Assembly (NCBI GenBank): GCA_023512835.1
Contig: CM042087.1
Coordinates: forward strand, 55,996,397-56,060,396
Direction of reading: 5' to 3'
Source: Taxillus chinensis
Taxonomy: Eukaryota; Streptophyta; Magnoliopsida; Santalales; Loranthaceae
Length of the DNA stretch: 64,000 nt
The notes under the pieces are model-generated. The model saw only the letters and a program-made list of their open reading frames with translations, did no database searches and was not told the origin of the DNA. Numbering within the stretch: the stretch's first letter is position 1; every line of letters starts with the position of its first letter. Of the stretch, positions 52,001-64,000 are shown one piece after another. The position numbers and the translations under genes are program-made.

Positions 52001-55000
52001 GGCTTTCCATTTAACAAGTGTTTTCTTAGAGTGGGCTCAATAAATTTTAGTCAAAATTTAACTAAATTCAACTTTTATAAAATTTAACTAGTTAAAATTC
52101 ATATTAGTATTTATAGGCTCAGCAAAATTTCAATACTTATATTAAAATATTAATTTTGTTGGGTCCAACTCTCCCCACCCCGCAGCACATCTTCTCCCCT
52201 TGTTGTTGCTCCCATCGGCTCTCCTCCCCCTGCAGCGGTGTCGATTCCAATCGGCCTCCCCCCTGCAGTGCCGTCGCCCCCCGTCGGCTCCTCTCCCCCT
52301 GCAGCAACATCACCCCCCGTCGGCTGCCTCCCCCTGCAGTGCTGTTGCACCCTGTTGGCTTCCCTCCACATGCAGCGGCATCACCCCCCATCGGCTCCCC
52401 TCTCCCCTGCAGCGTCGTCTCTCCCATCGGCTTCCCTCCCCCTATTGCGGCGTCACCCCCCGTCGTCGATGAAGGTGCGCGTAACATGCATTGTTGTTGT
52501 CGATCGAGGGAGAGAGAGAGAGAGAAAACATTTTTTTTTAAATAGCTAGTAGAAAAGAACTCGCCAGATTTAACCATTGAAACATAGATCAATGTTTAAA
52601 AATATAGGCTAAGGCGGCGCCTTGCCCACCTCAACTCCAACCCGCGTGGAGGCGCCGCGTCGAAGTCCGCATCCACCGACATCCACCTCGTACGGGCGAG
52701 GCGGGTCGTGTCACCTCCTCAACCCGTATACGGGACGAGGCGCCCGCAACACACAATCTTCAAAAAATAAAAATAAGCATAAAAAAAATGATGCGCTAAC
52801 CTAATATCATCGTCCTCTGACGTTGTCCTCTGTCGTTGAAGGAAAGCTGCCTCTGCCGTCGTCGTCAATAGCAACATTGTCATCCCAGCGTCAAGTCGCA
52901 TCCAACGTCATCGATCGACGTCCAACGGCATCGTCCGTCGTCGTTGTCCATCGTCGTGGATCGTCGTCTGACATCGTGCATCTAGCGCTCGTTCAACGTC
53001 GTCGTCGTGTCCAGCGTCCATCCAGTGTCATCATTGTGTCCAGCGTCGTCGCGCAAGTGTTACGCGATTTCTTCAATTTTAAGTCACAGTTATTTATTTA
53101 TTTTGATTAACTTAATAAATAGTTAATTAATTAATTTAATTCATTTGATTTTAAATTATAATTATATTTATTCTTATAAATTTAACTATCTATATAATGA
53201 CTTAAGTTAGATTGCCTATTATTTAAGTTATTGGATTTTTAGGTTTGATGTATGATTAGATTAATTTGAATTTTAATGAGTGTGAAACTTAATTTGATAT
53301 TTGAAGTATAATTTTATTATTTTAAAACTAAATTTGTTCTTTTAATTTTATATATTTTGTATATATTTAAAAAAATTATCATCGGTGATTGAGGCGCCTG
53401 CCTCAACCGCCTCAAGGCGCTCGCCTAGCCGTACAATTTCGAGTCCGTACCGTACCGTGTTCCGTATTTTTGAACCTTGACATAGATAGCTATTTTTGTG
53501 GCTATTTTATTGAAGCTACTGCACAAATCTTTTAATATTTTTTAGTTAAAATTTAACAAAAATTTAGATTTATTGAACCCATTGTAAGTGCTCTTATAAG
53601 ACATGAAAAATTAAATTTAAACTCATAAAAATTTATTACAAAGCTATACAAGAATAGTGAAGAGGGGCCAACGCATTCATTAACAAGTCTAATTCCTAAA
53701 AAAAAAACACCAATTTTTCATAATATAGAAATTAAAGCATCACATGCAAGCAAATAATAGAAACTACAACAGCGTACCTATTGTCACCAGTAGCACAAAT
53801 ACACGTATATGAGCAATGCCTACAACCACCATAAAAGTATGTGTGATGAAGAAAGGCGCTTTCCAACTGATATTCTTTCATGCCCACTCTTGCTTTTCTC
53901 ATAACCTACTCCATGCATACAAATTCAAATAATTTTATCATTATGGAGCATGACTACATAATAAAGTTCATGCATTTGAATTAAGCTTCGAAGGAATGAC
54001 TCAATGGTGCAATTTATACTTTAAAATATATGAGAAAATAAGGAGAAATGGATAGAACCGGAATCACCAGATTACTTTTCCTTTTTTGGAGAAAAAAATT
54101 GCTAGCTAACAAAGTTGTACATATTTCTTTTTAGAATGATAACTGTTCCCAATGTACATATAGCAACAAACAAATATAAATACACACAGAGAGCATACAA
54201 AATACAAAATGCCCACACTCCCATGTGCAGTGATAAGAAGTCGTTTTGTTATGAAATTCATGCACACCTACTAGCTGTTGCTAATTATGAACACAAAGTA
54301 AACAAAATATGAAATAAACAATATAAGACCATCAATGCAAAATACAGATTTCATAAGTATGCCGTTTTGAATAAACCATTGAGGCAGTAAGAAAATTCAT
54401 AAAGGTACCTCAATGTGCGCTTCAGAGCTTATATCATTAGCAAACTGTATGAGACTAATTTCTAGGTCCGATTTTATAACGCGGCATTCAGTCAAAATGG
54501 GATGCAAAGCATCCATATCTGTCTCAAATTTCTCAATCCCCTGATAACCAGAATTGAAAAAGAAAAGTCAATTGAATCCATATTTTGAATTCTCACATGT
54601 AATTATCTAACATCCATTTAACAAGTTTCAACAAATTTCATATATACTATGAACCTAGGTGGAAAACAATAACAACAAAGCCAATGCAACATGATAAAAA
54701 TAAAAATACAAGCATAATAAAAACCTAGCTCATTGAGAAATGCATTGCATAATGCATGGATATTCATAAGTTTTAGATCAGAAGATGGCAAGATGCCATG
54801 AAATATGTGCTAGGTTTGGCTCTAGACCAGTTTTAACTTTTAAGACAATAACATGATCCTGCTTGTAGAGCAGCACATGAAGGATGTAGTAACAACCTGA
54901 ATTTTTGAAAGTAAATTTTGTAATCTTTGAAATTTTGGATACTTATACAGGTTTTAAAAAATATAGTTTATTCAAAACACAAACGAAAACTCTGCTAATT

Positions 55001-58000
55001 TTGTTTTTTGTAAAAATTTAACTTGTATTTAAAATAACTATTCTCATATGTTTTGTTATTTAATTTTTGAAAACTCTAACCAATTTAGTAGACTCAGGAT
55101 TAGTTGATATTACTCTTGAGAGACTGTTTTTACTTATAAAATAAATAGTAACAACAAAATTTATTTGGTAAATTTAAAAAATATTCATAAGAAATTTTTT
55201 GTTTTTTATGATAAAAAACAGAAGCAGTTTAAGAGTTGTATGTTTAGAAAGATGGAAGCAATTTTAAAATTTATAAAATATTAATATTAATCTTATTTAA
55301 AATTAAAAGTAAAAGGAGTGAATGTTTATAATTTAAAAAATAAGAATGTTTTATCTTTTTAAACCTTTACAATAATTTTTTTAAATTTATCAAATACCTA
55401 TTACCTACTTTTAAAATAATCGTTTATCAAATACTCACATGCTTATTTTTACAGTATTTTTTTCCAATATAACTAAAAATAGCTTCTTTTAAAACACATT
55501 ATTATCAAACTAGGCATCACCCTCATGTTATATTTTTTAGAGGTAGCTAAGAAAACACTACACTTGGATGCAAAGAACTTAAACTTTAAATTTTATTTTA
55601 TATTGGTTTATATAATTAAGTCTTCGCATGGACAAGTGTCCTCCCCCCTCCTCCAACCCAGATGGGTGCTAAGTCTTATCATATTATATAAAATATCATA
55701 ATTTTTAATAATTATATTCATAAAATATAAAGTTTATAATATTTATCTAAAAATTTAAAAAAATAATAATTTATATTATTAGAATAATAAATCAAGTTTA
55801 TGATTACACATACAAGTTATTATTTATTTTATAACATTATTAACTAATATATATTTGCAATGACATTAAAATATTCATTAATATTCATTGTTTTATAATA
55901 AATCAATACATGTTGAACTCATTTACTTGTTAAAATATATAAATTTATTAGTTCAAATATAAAATATTTAAATACAATTGTGAGCAACTAAGTTGCTACT
56001 AAAAATAATGAGTTTACTTGTCAATAAGACAATTTATATTTATTGAAGTTCAAATTTAGAATGCAATCACAAGTTAAGATTCAGCATAAGTCATTAAAAT
56101 TTAAAATTAACATAATACATGGTTTGAAAAAACAAGTTGAGGCGCCGCCTCATCCGCCTCGATATCAAACCTCTTGGAAATGTTGTCCCATAAGCTGCAT
56201 CAGCCGCCACCCACCTCAAACGGGTGAGACGGTCTGAGGTAGCCCGTTTTGCCACCTCATCCTGTATGCGGGATGAGGCTCCCGCGACATAGACCAACAC
56301 ATTTTAAATAGTTTAAAAAATAGGATAAGTGGCTAACCTAATTTTAAGTCGCATCCCGTATTCTGTATTCTTTTTTGATTTCAGACTCAAAATCGCCTCT
56401 CCATCATCGTCATCGATTATTGAAGAAGACTCAGCAACGATCGTCATCATCCAACGTCATCATCGTCCAACGTCATTGTCATCCAATGCTAATCATCGTC
56501 TGCGTTGTTGTCCCGACATCGAATCCATGAGTTAACTTAAATGTTAAATTAACTCAATAACTTATTTATATAAAAATTTTATATAAATATATTAAGTTAA
56601 CTATATAAATAAAAATGCATTAACAACGTTAACTATATAAATATTTATACATTTATCCTAATATATAAATTATTCATTGCATATTAAAAAGAATATTAAT
56701 ATATAGTAATTTTATTATATATTAAACTATAAATTTCTATATAGGTTTAGAATTTTTTATTATAAATTTATCGGTTGAGGCGCCCACCTCAATGTCCGAC
56801 ATCAAATCCATACTGTACCGCATTTCATATTTTTGAACCTTAAAATAATATAAATATATAGGACTAAAACCGATTCAAGACCAGTTCGACCCGATACAAT
56901 GGTCTTGATAGGTCCTCCTTTTTGAGTTAAAAGACTAGCTTGGCTTGGCCCAATCTGGTCTAGTCTTGAACCAACCAGTCCTTTTTTTATGCCCTGGTGG
57001 TCACATACAAATAAATGACAAGCTCAACTCCCAACACAAGGCATAGCACAAAAGTATATCATGTACGAGACAGGAAAGGCAAGCCCAAACACATGTAAAA
57101 CAGTCATTCAACTAAATTACAGCATTGGACCATTAAGCAAGCACAACATTTAAGCCTAATGAATATAATTGTTCATTAAGTTTCCAAATTTGATTAAAAC
57201 AACCATTCACCTTAAATTTGAGATTCACAACACAAAATTCAACTCATAAGTAAAAATTTTGGATACAACACCTTCATTGTATGACCCTAGCTTATGTGTC
57301 GGTCCTTATGACAATCTATTAGGGATGATAAAGTGTGGGCAACTAAGCAAATGTGTTATCAAGACAGGCGACATGTTATGATATCTCTTCTTACACGGAT
57401 TCTTCTTTTTCTCTAGACTTGTGAGCTTCTTCCTAACTCTAGATCATACTAGTAAGATCTGTTCCTCACTAGTTTACAACACTTTCCCAAGGGTAAGATT
57501 TGCATACATGATACATGACTTATGTTCTACCTCATTTCCCTTTGGCTTTCCCCAAAGCTTACTCTAAGGACTACCTAAATCCTCTTGTTGACGACCCCTT
57601 ACCAACTTTCTCTGATCATAGCGCAATTTCACTTCCACCTAATTATCTACCAAATAATTTTCAGCCAGAAAGTTTAAAGTATTACATTGTTGTGGAAATG
57701 ATTTAAATTCTAATCATACCTGAGGACACTACAATATGTCAAACAAACAACATATCATGATGCGTCTCTCTTTTTTAAGGAATAAACAAAAGAGCTAGGG
57801 AATATAAAGTGAAGCACCTCAAATGCTGCTGGTTTTGAGAATTTATTGCTATCAGTATTAAGCCCACGCAAAAGAAACAACAAAGGTTTCCCAGGTCCCT
57901 GGAATTGATCGTGCAAGACTCTTGCAATCTCATCAGTGTAAAAGGCCATGCTAGCCATGTAAACTTCCTGCTGAAAATGGGGACATGAAAGAATTAGAAA

Positions 58001-58632
58001 TTCACCAAAATACCATACAAGAACTAAACGGCATATAATCAGAGCACAACTACCTTATAGTAAGATAATGGCTTTATTTCTCCCAACCAAACAGCATAGT
58101 CAGCAGGCAATTTAGGAGCAAACAAAATTGAATTCCCAGTCGCAATGTCCTATAAAAAAATGACAACAACTATCAAGAATGCACAATGTGTGTTAGACAT
58201 AAAAAAAGGATGAGCCGTTTCACTAAGGAACTTTTTCTGTTAAATGGGCTGAAGAAAAGGGTTTCACTAATAAAACATACAATAGCTCCATAGAAGCCTG
58301 GCTCTCTCACACCAAACAAGTAGGCGAAGTAACTCTCCTGCCTACAGCAGATTTGAAATCAGTCAGAAAACAAACAATTGCCACTGCTTGGAAAAGCAGT
58401 TGGAGACTCGTATTGTACTTGTTATCCATAGTTAAATTTTAACATCGATTTTTTACCACATATTTAGATGCATGAACTCGTCTCTAATGAGGTCACAAAT
58501 ATAGAAAATACAAATATCCAGTGGATGTGTCCTTATGTTCATTGTTCACATGACAAAACCCATGTATGGTTCATATACACCATTGTGCACTCCGGACAAA
58601 ACACTAAGTTCAATCCTTGCCCCAAATTCCCA

Positions 58633-58668
<36 letters not shown>

Positions 58669-59415
58669 CACATATGCATTCATTTCTCACTGAAAGCTTG
58701 ATCCTTATCGAATTCTTGATAATATTTCGAACTCAATTTCCTGATATGACAAAGGATCAATTGGGCCATTGAAGCGACTAGGTTTCATCGAGAAAGAATC
58801 AATTGAACTCAATTTCCTTCGCATAGTCTCGATTTCAGCTACAAGCTGACCAACCCAGTTCACTGAAAAGGGCCATTGAAGCGACTAGGTCGTAGGGTGA
58901 AAAAGATACAGATTCGAAAGTCGAAACTCTAGTGCGTGGTGACTCGCTCCATTCAATACACATAGAAAGCCTAAATAGAGGCGAGGGTATGTCCCAAAAT
59001 CTCACAGTGGGCACTTGAAAAGCAGCCACGAATCAAGGAAAGGAGTACCTGAAAACATCCACATGATCGGTGCAGTATCGTGTTTCCTCCTCGCCTCCCT
59101 GGAAGCGAAAACAGGGGAGACAAACTTAAACGATGATCGCGGCATCTAGATTCAAGGGACCAAGCATACACATATATAAATATGTGTGTGTGTGTGTGTG
59201 TGTATATACATAGAGAGAGAAAGAGAGAGAGAGAGAGACGATGGTACCTGGAGAAGGACGAAACCATGGAGAGGGAGAGACGAGAGAGAGAGGTGTTGGC
59301 GGAGAGATTGGCAGAGCTTGTCCCTGTTAATGGCGTGAAGCTCCATGGGGATGGAAGGAGGCGAGAGAGAGGAGCGAGGAGGTGAGGCCGACACCATGTC
59401 CGCCTCCGCCGCCAT
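49054..59415 (-). CDS. PEPD: Xaa-Pro dipeptidase / prolidase (16 exons, 507 aa)
   Basis: A cytosolic M24-family metallopeptidase that cleaves X-Pro dipeptides and recycles proline. Exons in sense order: 59415-59248, 59098-59049, 58341-58281, 58149-58054, 57967-57818, 54540-54409, 53905-53778, 51901-51859, 51593-51510, 50623-50582, 50400-50330, 50112-50059, 49955-49850, 49770-49702, 49423-49280, 49179-49054. All junctions keep phase. An N-terminal creatinase-type domain (to about 200) precedes the pita-bread catalytic domain. The five metal ligands are present: D287 (LLDMGAEY), D298 (ASDITCSF), H381 (HGLGH), E423 (TVEPGCY) and E463 (RIESD); [17 protein letters not shown] is also intact. Ends [17 protein letters not shown]. 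No targeting peptide is obvious. Introns 5 and 7 are long (3.3 and 1.9 kb) because of transposon insertions. Start chosen at the first ATG; ATG codons 7 and 24 are alternatives. Confidence 0.95.
52190..52470. repeat. GC-rich ~35-bp minisatellite
   Basis: About eight imperfect units of the form CCCCTGCAGCNNCNTCNCC followed by CCCGTCGGCTCCCCT. The period of about 35-36 bp makes several frames look open on both strands, but this is not a gene. Confidence 0.8.
52590..53479. mobile_element. Non-autonomous hAT element, family X copy 1, 890 bp
   Basis: Ends CAATGTTTAAAAATA and TATTTTTGAACCTTG are inverted copies, flanked by the perfect 8-bp duplication ACATAGAT at 52582-52589 and 53480-53487. Subterminal sequence is rich in GGCGCC/GCCTCA words (AAGGCGGCGCCTTG; GAGGCGCCTGCCTCAACC). 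The centre (52815-53055) is rich in CGTCGT repeats. No transposase. Confidence 0.88.
56118..56842. mobile_element. Non-autonomous hAT element, family X copy 2, 725 bp
   Basis: Same family as 52590-53479: CATGGTTTGAAAAAACAAG at the left, TATTTTTGAACCTTA at the right, the same GAGGCGCCGCCTC / GAGGCGCCCACCTC subterminal words and a shorter CATCGTC-rich centre. Flanks ACATAATA (56110-56117) and AAATAATA (56843-56850) match at 7 of 8. Lies in prolidase intron 5. Confidence 0.82.
58632..58667. repeat. (AAT)n microsatellite
   Basis: About 12 AAT/TAA triplets in prolidase intron 2. Confidence 0.95.
59181..59240. repeat. (TG)n and (GA)n microsatellites
   Basis: A TG tract followed by GA tracts in prolidase intron 1, ending 8 bases from the exon 1 donor. 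Confidence 0.9.
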
Positions 59416-59459
59416 GGAAATATGATTCAGATTTTCAAAATCATTTACAAACACAGCTT

Positions 59460-62200
59460 AGATGGTTGGGGGAAAAACAGAAGCCTTGGTAAAAGCAAAA
59501 ACTGAGAACCCGTTTTTAGAAGTTAGTTTGGTAATCGTCTTTTAAATATGTTTTTAATTTCAAACATTGTACGTTTTTAATTTTGTAAAAACAAAACTAA
59601 TTGAAAAATATATGTTCCATTGTTAATTTGATTGTGTATAAAAAATTATTTATTCAATATTTGTACCATACCAATACATGTTATGGATTACCTGGTCCAA
59701 TAAATATTTGTCCAACTAAACTAATAAAAAAATATTATTAAAAGTCAACTTGTCGGTGGATTGGAGTGCGAGAAAATAGCTAAAAATTAAGCAACATTTA
59801 TTTTAAATTATTGTTGTATATATATTGGCTGGGGATACAGTTTTAATATTAGAGTACAATTTTGTTTAATTTTAGTTAAAGTTATCATAGCTTTTATTAT
59901 AGCTAAACCTATTGGAATTCTCTAATATATTCAAAGTTGAATAAATATGGGCTTTAATAAGAAACTCCTACAACCGACTAATGAGGTGATGCCATATATT
60001 GATGGACATGTGCCTAGTCATGTACAATGCACATTGTTACAGCCTTAATTTTTAGAAAATCTTGAAATCAAACATATACCTTGGTGATCAAAAGAGTGGT
60101 GACTAATATCTATAAATATTATACAATGGCTGTTGACTCTAATTTGTACCATAATATATCAAAGTAACTCTATACTTCTCAAATGAACAAGTATAATGAT
60201 GAAAGAGAGGCGTATCATAAATTTCTTCCAAATGAAATTAAACTAGTATAACATATGACTAATTTAGGTCATTTACTAACCGAATGACTTATCAAATTTA
60301 ATTTAACTTATTCTTAAAAAAATAAGTTAGAGATTTGAGAGAATTTTATTTGCAAAATTGAAATAAACTAATTAATTAACTACAATGCAATCGATTTAAC
60401 TATTCCACTTTGATTAATTATTTATCATTATCTCATAAGATGAACAAGACATGCATGACCCCATAATCTAATTGCATCAAGACACATGATTACAAATAGA
60501 TTATGAACTTGTTCCAACCTTAAGAATAATTATGATATGTATTTTGGAAAATTAATCTGTTTGCTACGAATACAAACTCCACATCTCAAATATAAATTAA
60601 GAACATCATGCTTAAGTAACCCACAATTAACCGTAATCACGCATCAATAGCAAACTAATTAAAACATGATAAGAAAAAACAAAAAACATAGCTAAAATCA
60701 TTAACACGAAAACATAGATTTCAAATAAAAAAAAGGTAAAATGTTCAATCGATTATAAAATACTACTTCGTTGATAATAAAATGAAACTAAAAAATAAAA
60801 TAAAATACGCAGGGTAACAGTAGTTGTATCCTTCCTTGTGAGCATCTCTTCTCCTACCTCCAAGGTCGTTCCCCTTTTGGGAAGTCTCATGAACTTTATG
60901 CCTTCAAAACCTTTCATCTCCAAATAATAGTCACAGTAGTTGTATTTATAGACAAAAGTTTTTATTCTTTATATGAGACTATAAAAAGACATTTTTAGAC
61001 CTTGGCCAAGGCCTATGACTCCCAAAGCTTGTAGCCAAAACATGACATCTAGTCTTACTTAATATTTTCAAAGGCACTGACAACTCAAATAAATCAACAA
61101 CCCATAAAATACATTAAATACAAACAAACAGATTTTAAAGCTAATCAATAGCAGTTCAAAACAAGATTCATGTAACAATTCATATCAAGTCAATATATAT
61201 CATCATAGATAGCTTTAAGCCCACAAAATCAATCCAGGGAAACCTCCCGAAGGTTCCACAATCAACAAGAACTAAACCAAATGTGTAACAATGGAATATG
61301 CACAAAATGGGTATAATAAGTATGGCCGGCCGTGGTGGGCCTTGGTTTGGCCACGATTGGTCCTCACTTGATAGTCGGCGGTAAAAGAAAGAAGCTGATC
61401 GCAGCTTATTCCATCAAACACTCAAAACTACTCCCTGTAAGACGCGATAGATTGGAAAATCAGCCGCAGCTGACCCCCATTCCTCAACCAATCTTCCTCA
61501 CATCAGGCGCGGTGGACGGGATCTCGGCTGCAGTTGGCGACCGACTACTTTTTTATTTTCACGTATACAGCCTGCTCCTTGATTTGCAATGCCACCCTAT
61601 GACTTTCAGCTCTCAAGATTTGACCTTTATGCTCTAAAGCAACATCTTTAGGTATTAAACAAACATATTCACATATATTTCAAGCAATAACAGCCAAACA
61701 ACAGACATAATACAATTTCATCTTTGTTTTCTTGATTTCTATCTTAGTTCCATGCAATGAATGTTCGAAGTCTAATTATAATCAATCCCTAGCATAGATA
61801 GAACAAGGAGTAGATGAGAAGAGATAGATCTAACAACTTTTTGCCTTCAGAAAAGATTAACCTAGCAAGAACACACAAGAATCAACGAAGAACAGTGAAG
61901 AACACTAAAAACAAACACACTTCTAACAGCTAGGGCTCTCCAAAAAGAGTTATGATAAAAATAATAAAACCCTCAAACCTTATTCTTATTAAAAATTCGT
62001 CATCCTTCTTTATAGTTTCCAAAAAGTCCTCCTAAATTTTATTTTTCACTTATTAACCCTTAATTTAACTCTTAAAAATTATTATATTGCCTATGAAGGC
62101 TTCCAGACTCTAAATGAGGCTCAAATATAGTCAAAACAACCGTATTAACATCAACATACTCAAAATAACATTTTTATCATCAAATATAAAACTATCTAAA
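59460..62200. other. Region upstream of prolidase; no further gene seen
   Basis: The prolidase promoter should be at the left edge. Beyond about 60 kb the sequence is AT-rich. At 60820-61050 and 61320-61640 there are more GC-balanced stretches, the latter open for 101 codons on plus but without recognisable protein features; both could be retroelement debris. Confidence 0.35.
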
Positions 62201-64000
62201 AGGCTATCCCAACTATGAGTTCTTACATCCTCCCCACTTTAAGACTTTTCGTGCTTGTCAAAATGAGCATTTTGATAGTAATTGGGTTCAATTTGGAGTT
62301 GAGGTCCTGTGAAGGTAATTATTATATTTTAATAAAGAAAATATAAATAGTGGGAATAAAAGAGAGAAAGCCTCACGTTCATTCTTGGCTTAGTGCAATC
62401 AACAATTCGTGCCGAATTCAATCAAATTCGAAGTAGGAATTTGTTCTCCTCATCTATATATCTTTATTTCCTCCTGTTAGGGTAACTAAAACCTAGGACT
62501 TAACCTCAAATTTGTGGAATTTGGTTCATGAATCATAAGTGTGAATTTTGGTTTTATTGCGTTTAAATGCATCTAAAGTTGAAAAATTGAGACTATGACA
62601 TGGTATATGGCATTTGGGTATGAGTTTTTCCAAATTAGGGGCTTAATAGTCGTATTTTTAGGTGAAATAGGTGAAAATGGCATATTCTAGTCAAGGGAGT
62701 CAATTGAACAAGATGTACCAGAGTGAGTGAGTAATCGACCGAGAGTTGTGGTCAAGTGAAAATGAGGGTTTAATCGACCAGTTTAGTTGATCAGTGTGTT
62801 TTAGAGGGTGTTACGTGTTATGATTAACCAGAGTGGCCGATTGAGACTGGTAAGGTTCAATCGACCAAGGTTTGATAGACCAAGTGGGTTTTCCATTCAC
62901 TGGTGGGTTTTAATCAACCAATATGGTTGTGTGAAGTGTGGTTGGACTAAATGTTATGGGTTTGATTGACCTAAGGGAATTTTTGAAGTTTAGTTGACCA
63001 AAGTGGTAAAGTGAAGCATGGGACTAAATGGTTTGTGTTTTGGTCGGCCAAAGCAGGTTTCAATGTGTTTAGTCAATCAGAGTGGTCGAGTGAGAGGTGG
63101 TCGAGTGAACTAAAGTGGTTCAGTCGACCAAAGTTTATTTCGACCTATTTTCCCGTGTTTTTTGGGTTTTGGCCCCAAGGCTTTGTGGAGAGTCCAATAG
63201 GGAAATTTAAGGTTGTGAGCTTATGAGTTTAAGGGAACTTGAGAAGTCTAGCTTGCCTTTGTGTGTTACATGTATGCTTTATCTTGATTTACCATATTTA
63301 GAATATGGATGAGAAGCCATGATTGTTGTATATACCTTATCTGTTTTCTTACATATGATAGATGCATGAGATTCCATGATTGTTTAGTGATTACTTGTGC
63401 CTGTGAAGCTACCTTGATGATAAGCCTGGGAGACTACCATTGTAGTGCTTAGAAGATTGATTTTGTTTAAAGCCTAGGAGGCTACTGTGCCTGAGGGACA
63501 TCATTTTGGATTACATGAGAAGCTTACTAGAAACCGAGTTGCATGAGTATATGATAGAGTTAGTGATTTACATGTGATATTATATAAGCACATGCCTATA
63601 CTTTGCATATAAAATATGTGATCTGGATGAGTTTGGGAGATATGATCCTTATTGAGTTGTGGTTTCTCACTCCTCTTCTTGTGTATCTCTTTGTTTGTTC
63701 CAAGTGCCTACATGAGCTAAGAGGTACACTTGAGGTGGAGATTTCATTATAGTCTTTACTACTGTTGTTTGCCTTTGGATTTTCTTATTGTGAACATGTT
63801 GTAACCCCAAAAGGGAAGGATTTATGTATTGGTTGTTGTGAATTGAAATGAAATTTCTTTTTGTCATGTATGGGTATGTATGTTTGGTATGACTAGTAAG
63901 TGGGGATGTCACCCGTGCCAAGGTCTCTTTATAGGCATTATCATCAATCCCTTGTCCCTTTGGGTGTGGGCATGAAGATTCACCATCTGGTTTCCTCGGG
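62200..64000 (+). mobile_element. LTR, copy F of the ~2-kb family (3' end beyond the window)
   Basis: Sense is plus. It contains AATTTGGAGTT...GGTCCTGTGAAGG followed by AAATATAAATAGTGGGA at 62339-62355, matching the minus strand of copy A. It ends in the window with CTGGTTTCCTCGGG, which in copy E lies 28 bases before the LTR terminus. Between 62690 and 63140 is an irregular tandem of TCGACCAAAGTGG/AATCGACC type. The left border was not fixed. Confidence 0.65.
62338..62355 (+). promoter_or_regulatory. TATA box of LTR copy F
   Basis: TATAAATAGTGGGA here matches TATAAATAGCGGG on the minus strand of copy A at 15659-15675. Conservation in two separately inserted copies supports it as the family's core promoter. 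Confidence 0.55.

Larger units (their letters stand above)
52025..53596. mobile_element. Composite inverted-repeat element in prolidase intron 7
   Basis: Outer ends are inverted: left CTTAGAGTGGGCTCAATAAA, right (reverse complement) CTTACAATGGGTTCAATAAA, followed on both sides by a TTTAACTAAA segment. The interior holds a GC-rich minisatellite and a nested hAT element (52590-53479). Imperfect 9-bp flanks GTTTTCTTA/GTGCTCTTA (7 of 9) would suit a Mutator-like element, but the border alignment is ambiguous. Confidence 0.6.

Noticed and set aside
52137..52592. Gly-rich 151-codon minus-strand frame and overlapping plus-strand frames
   Set aside because: Translation of a ~35-bp minisatellite; all frames look open and none is conserved.
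61332..61637. 101-codon plus-strand frame in a GC-balanced patch
   Set aside because: No known motif; composition suggests retroelement debris, and nothing supports transcription.

Overview
The window looks like nuclear DNA of a flowering plant. It is AT-rich, has three recognisable genes split by many GT-AG introns, and everything else is dominated by plant-type transposable elements: solo LTRs, TRIMs, hAT and Tourist-like elements, and microsatellites. Nothing seen points to bacteria, organelle or virus. Species cannot be told; the long introns and the gene variants suggest a non-grass angiosperm (inference). A 500-base run of N marks an assembly gap.

Genes. A partial uncharacterised gene enters from the left edge (1-422, minus). 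A complete 7-exon secretory-pathway saposin-like protein lies at 32262-35192 (plus). A complete 9-exon type I protein arginine methyltransferase of the PRMT1 class lies at 38586-42497 (minus), convergent with the saposin-like gene. A complete 16-exon Xaa-Pro dipeptidase (prolidase) lies at 49054-59415 (minus). I joined these exons by hand from splice consensus, reading phase and family conservation; every junction keeps phase, giving 302, 387 and 507 residues. The genes are housekeeping-type and unrelated to each other; no pathway or cluster logic links them.

Repeats. 0.5-9 kb: a Tourist-like MITE, a decayed LTR element, and a long repeat carrying a nested 467-bp TRIM with intact target duplication. 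9-16 kb: an ordered 80-bp minisatellite split by other repeats, and ~2-kb solo LTRs. 20-27 kb: a small hAT element, a broken hAT transposase gene, and a 1.7-kb array of short repeats upstream of that gene. 29-31 kb: a solo LTR interrupted by a second, nearly pristine TRIM (487 bp). 44-46.5 kb: another solo LTR. 62-64 kb: a further LTR copy that runs off the window. Introns of the prolidase and PRMT1 genes carry their own hAT-like and inverted-repeat elements; two prolidase introns hold copies of one hAT-type family.

No convincing new biological system was found. The most informative observations are the two TRIMs with perfect duplications, the same-family solo LTRs whose insertion sites can be reconstructed, an obligatory 11-nt microexon in PRMT1, and an in-frame readable intron in the saposin-like gene.
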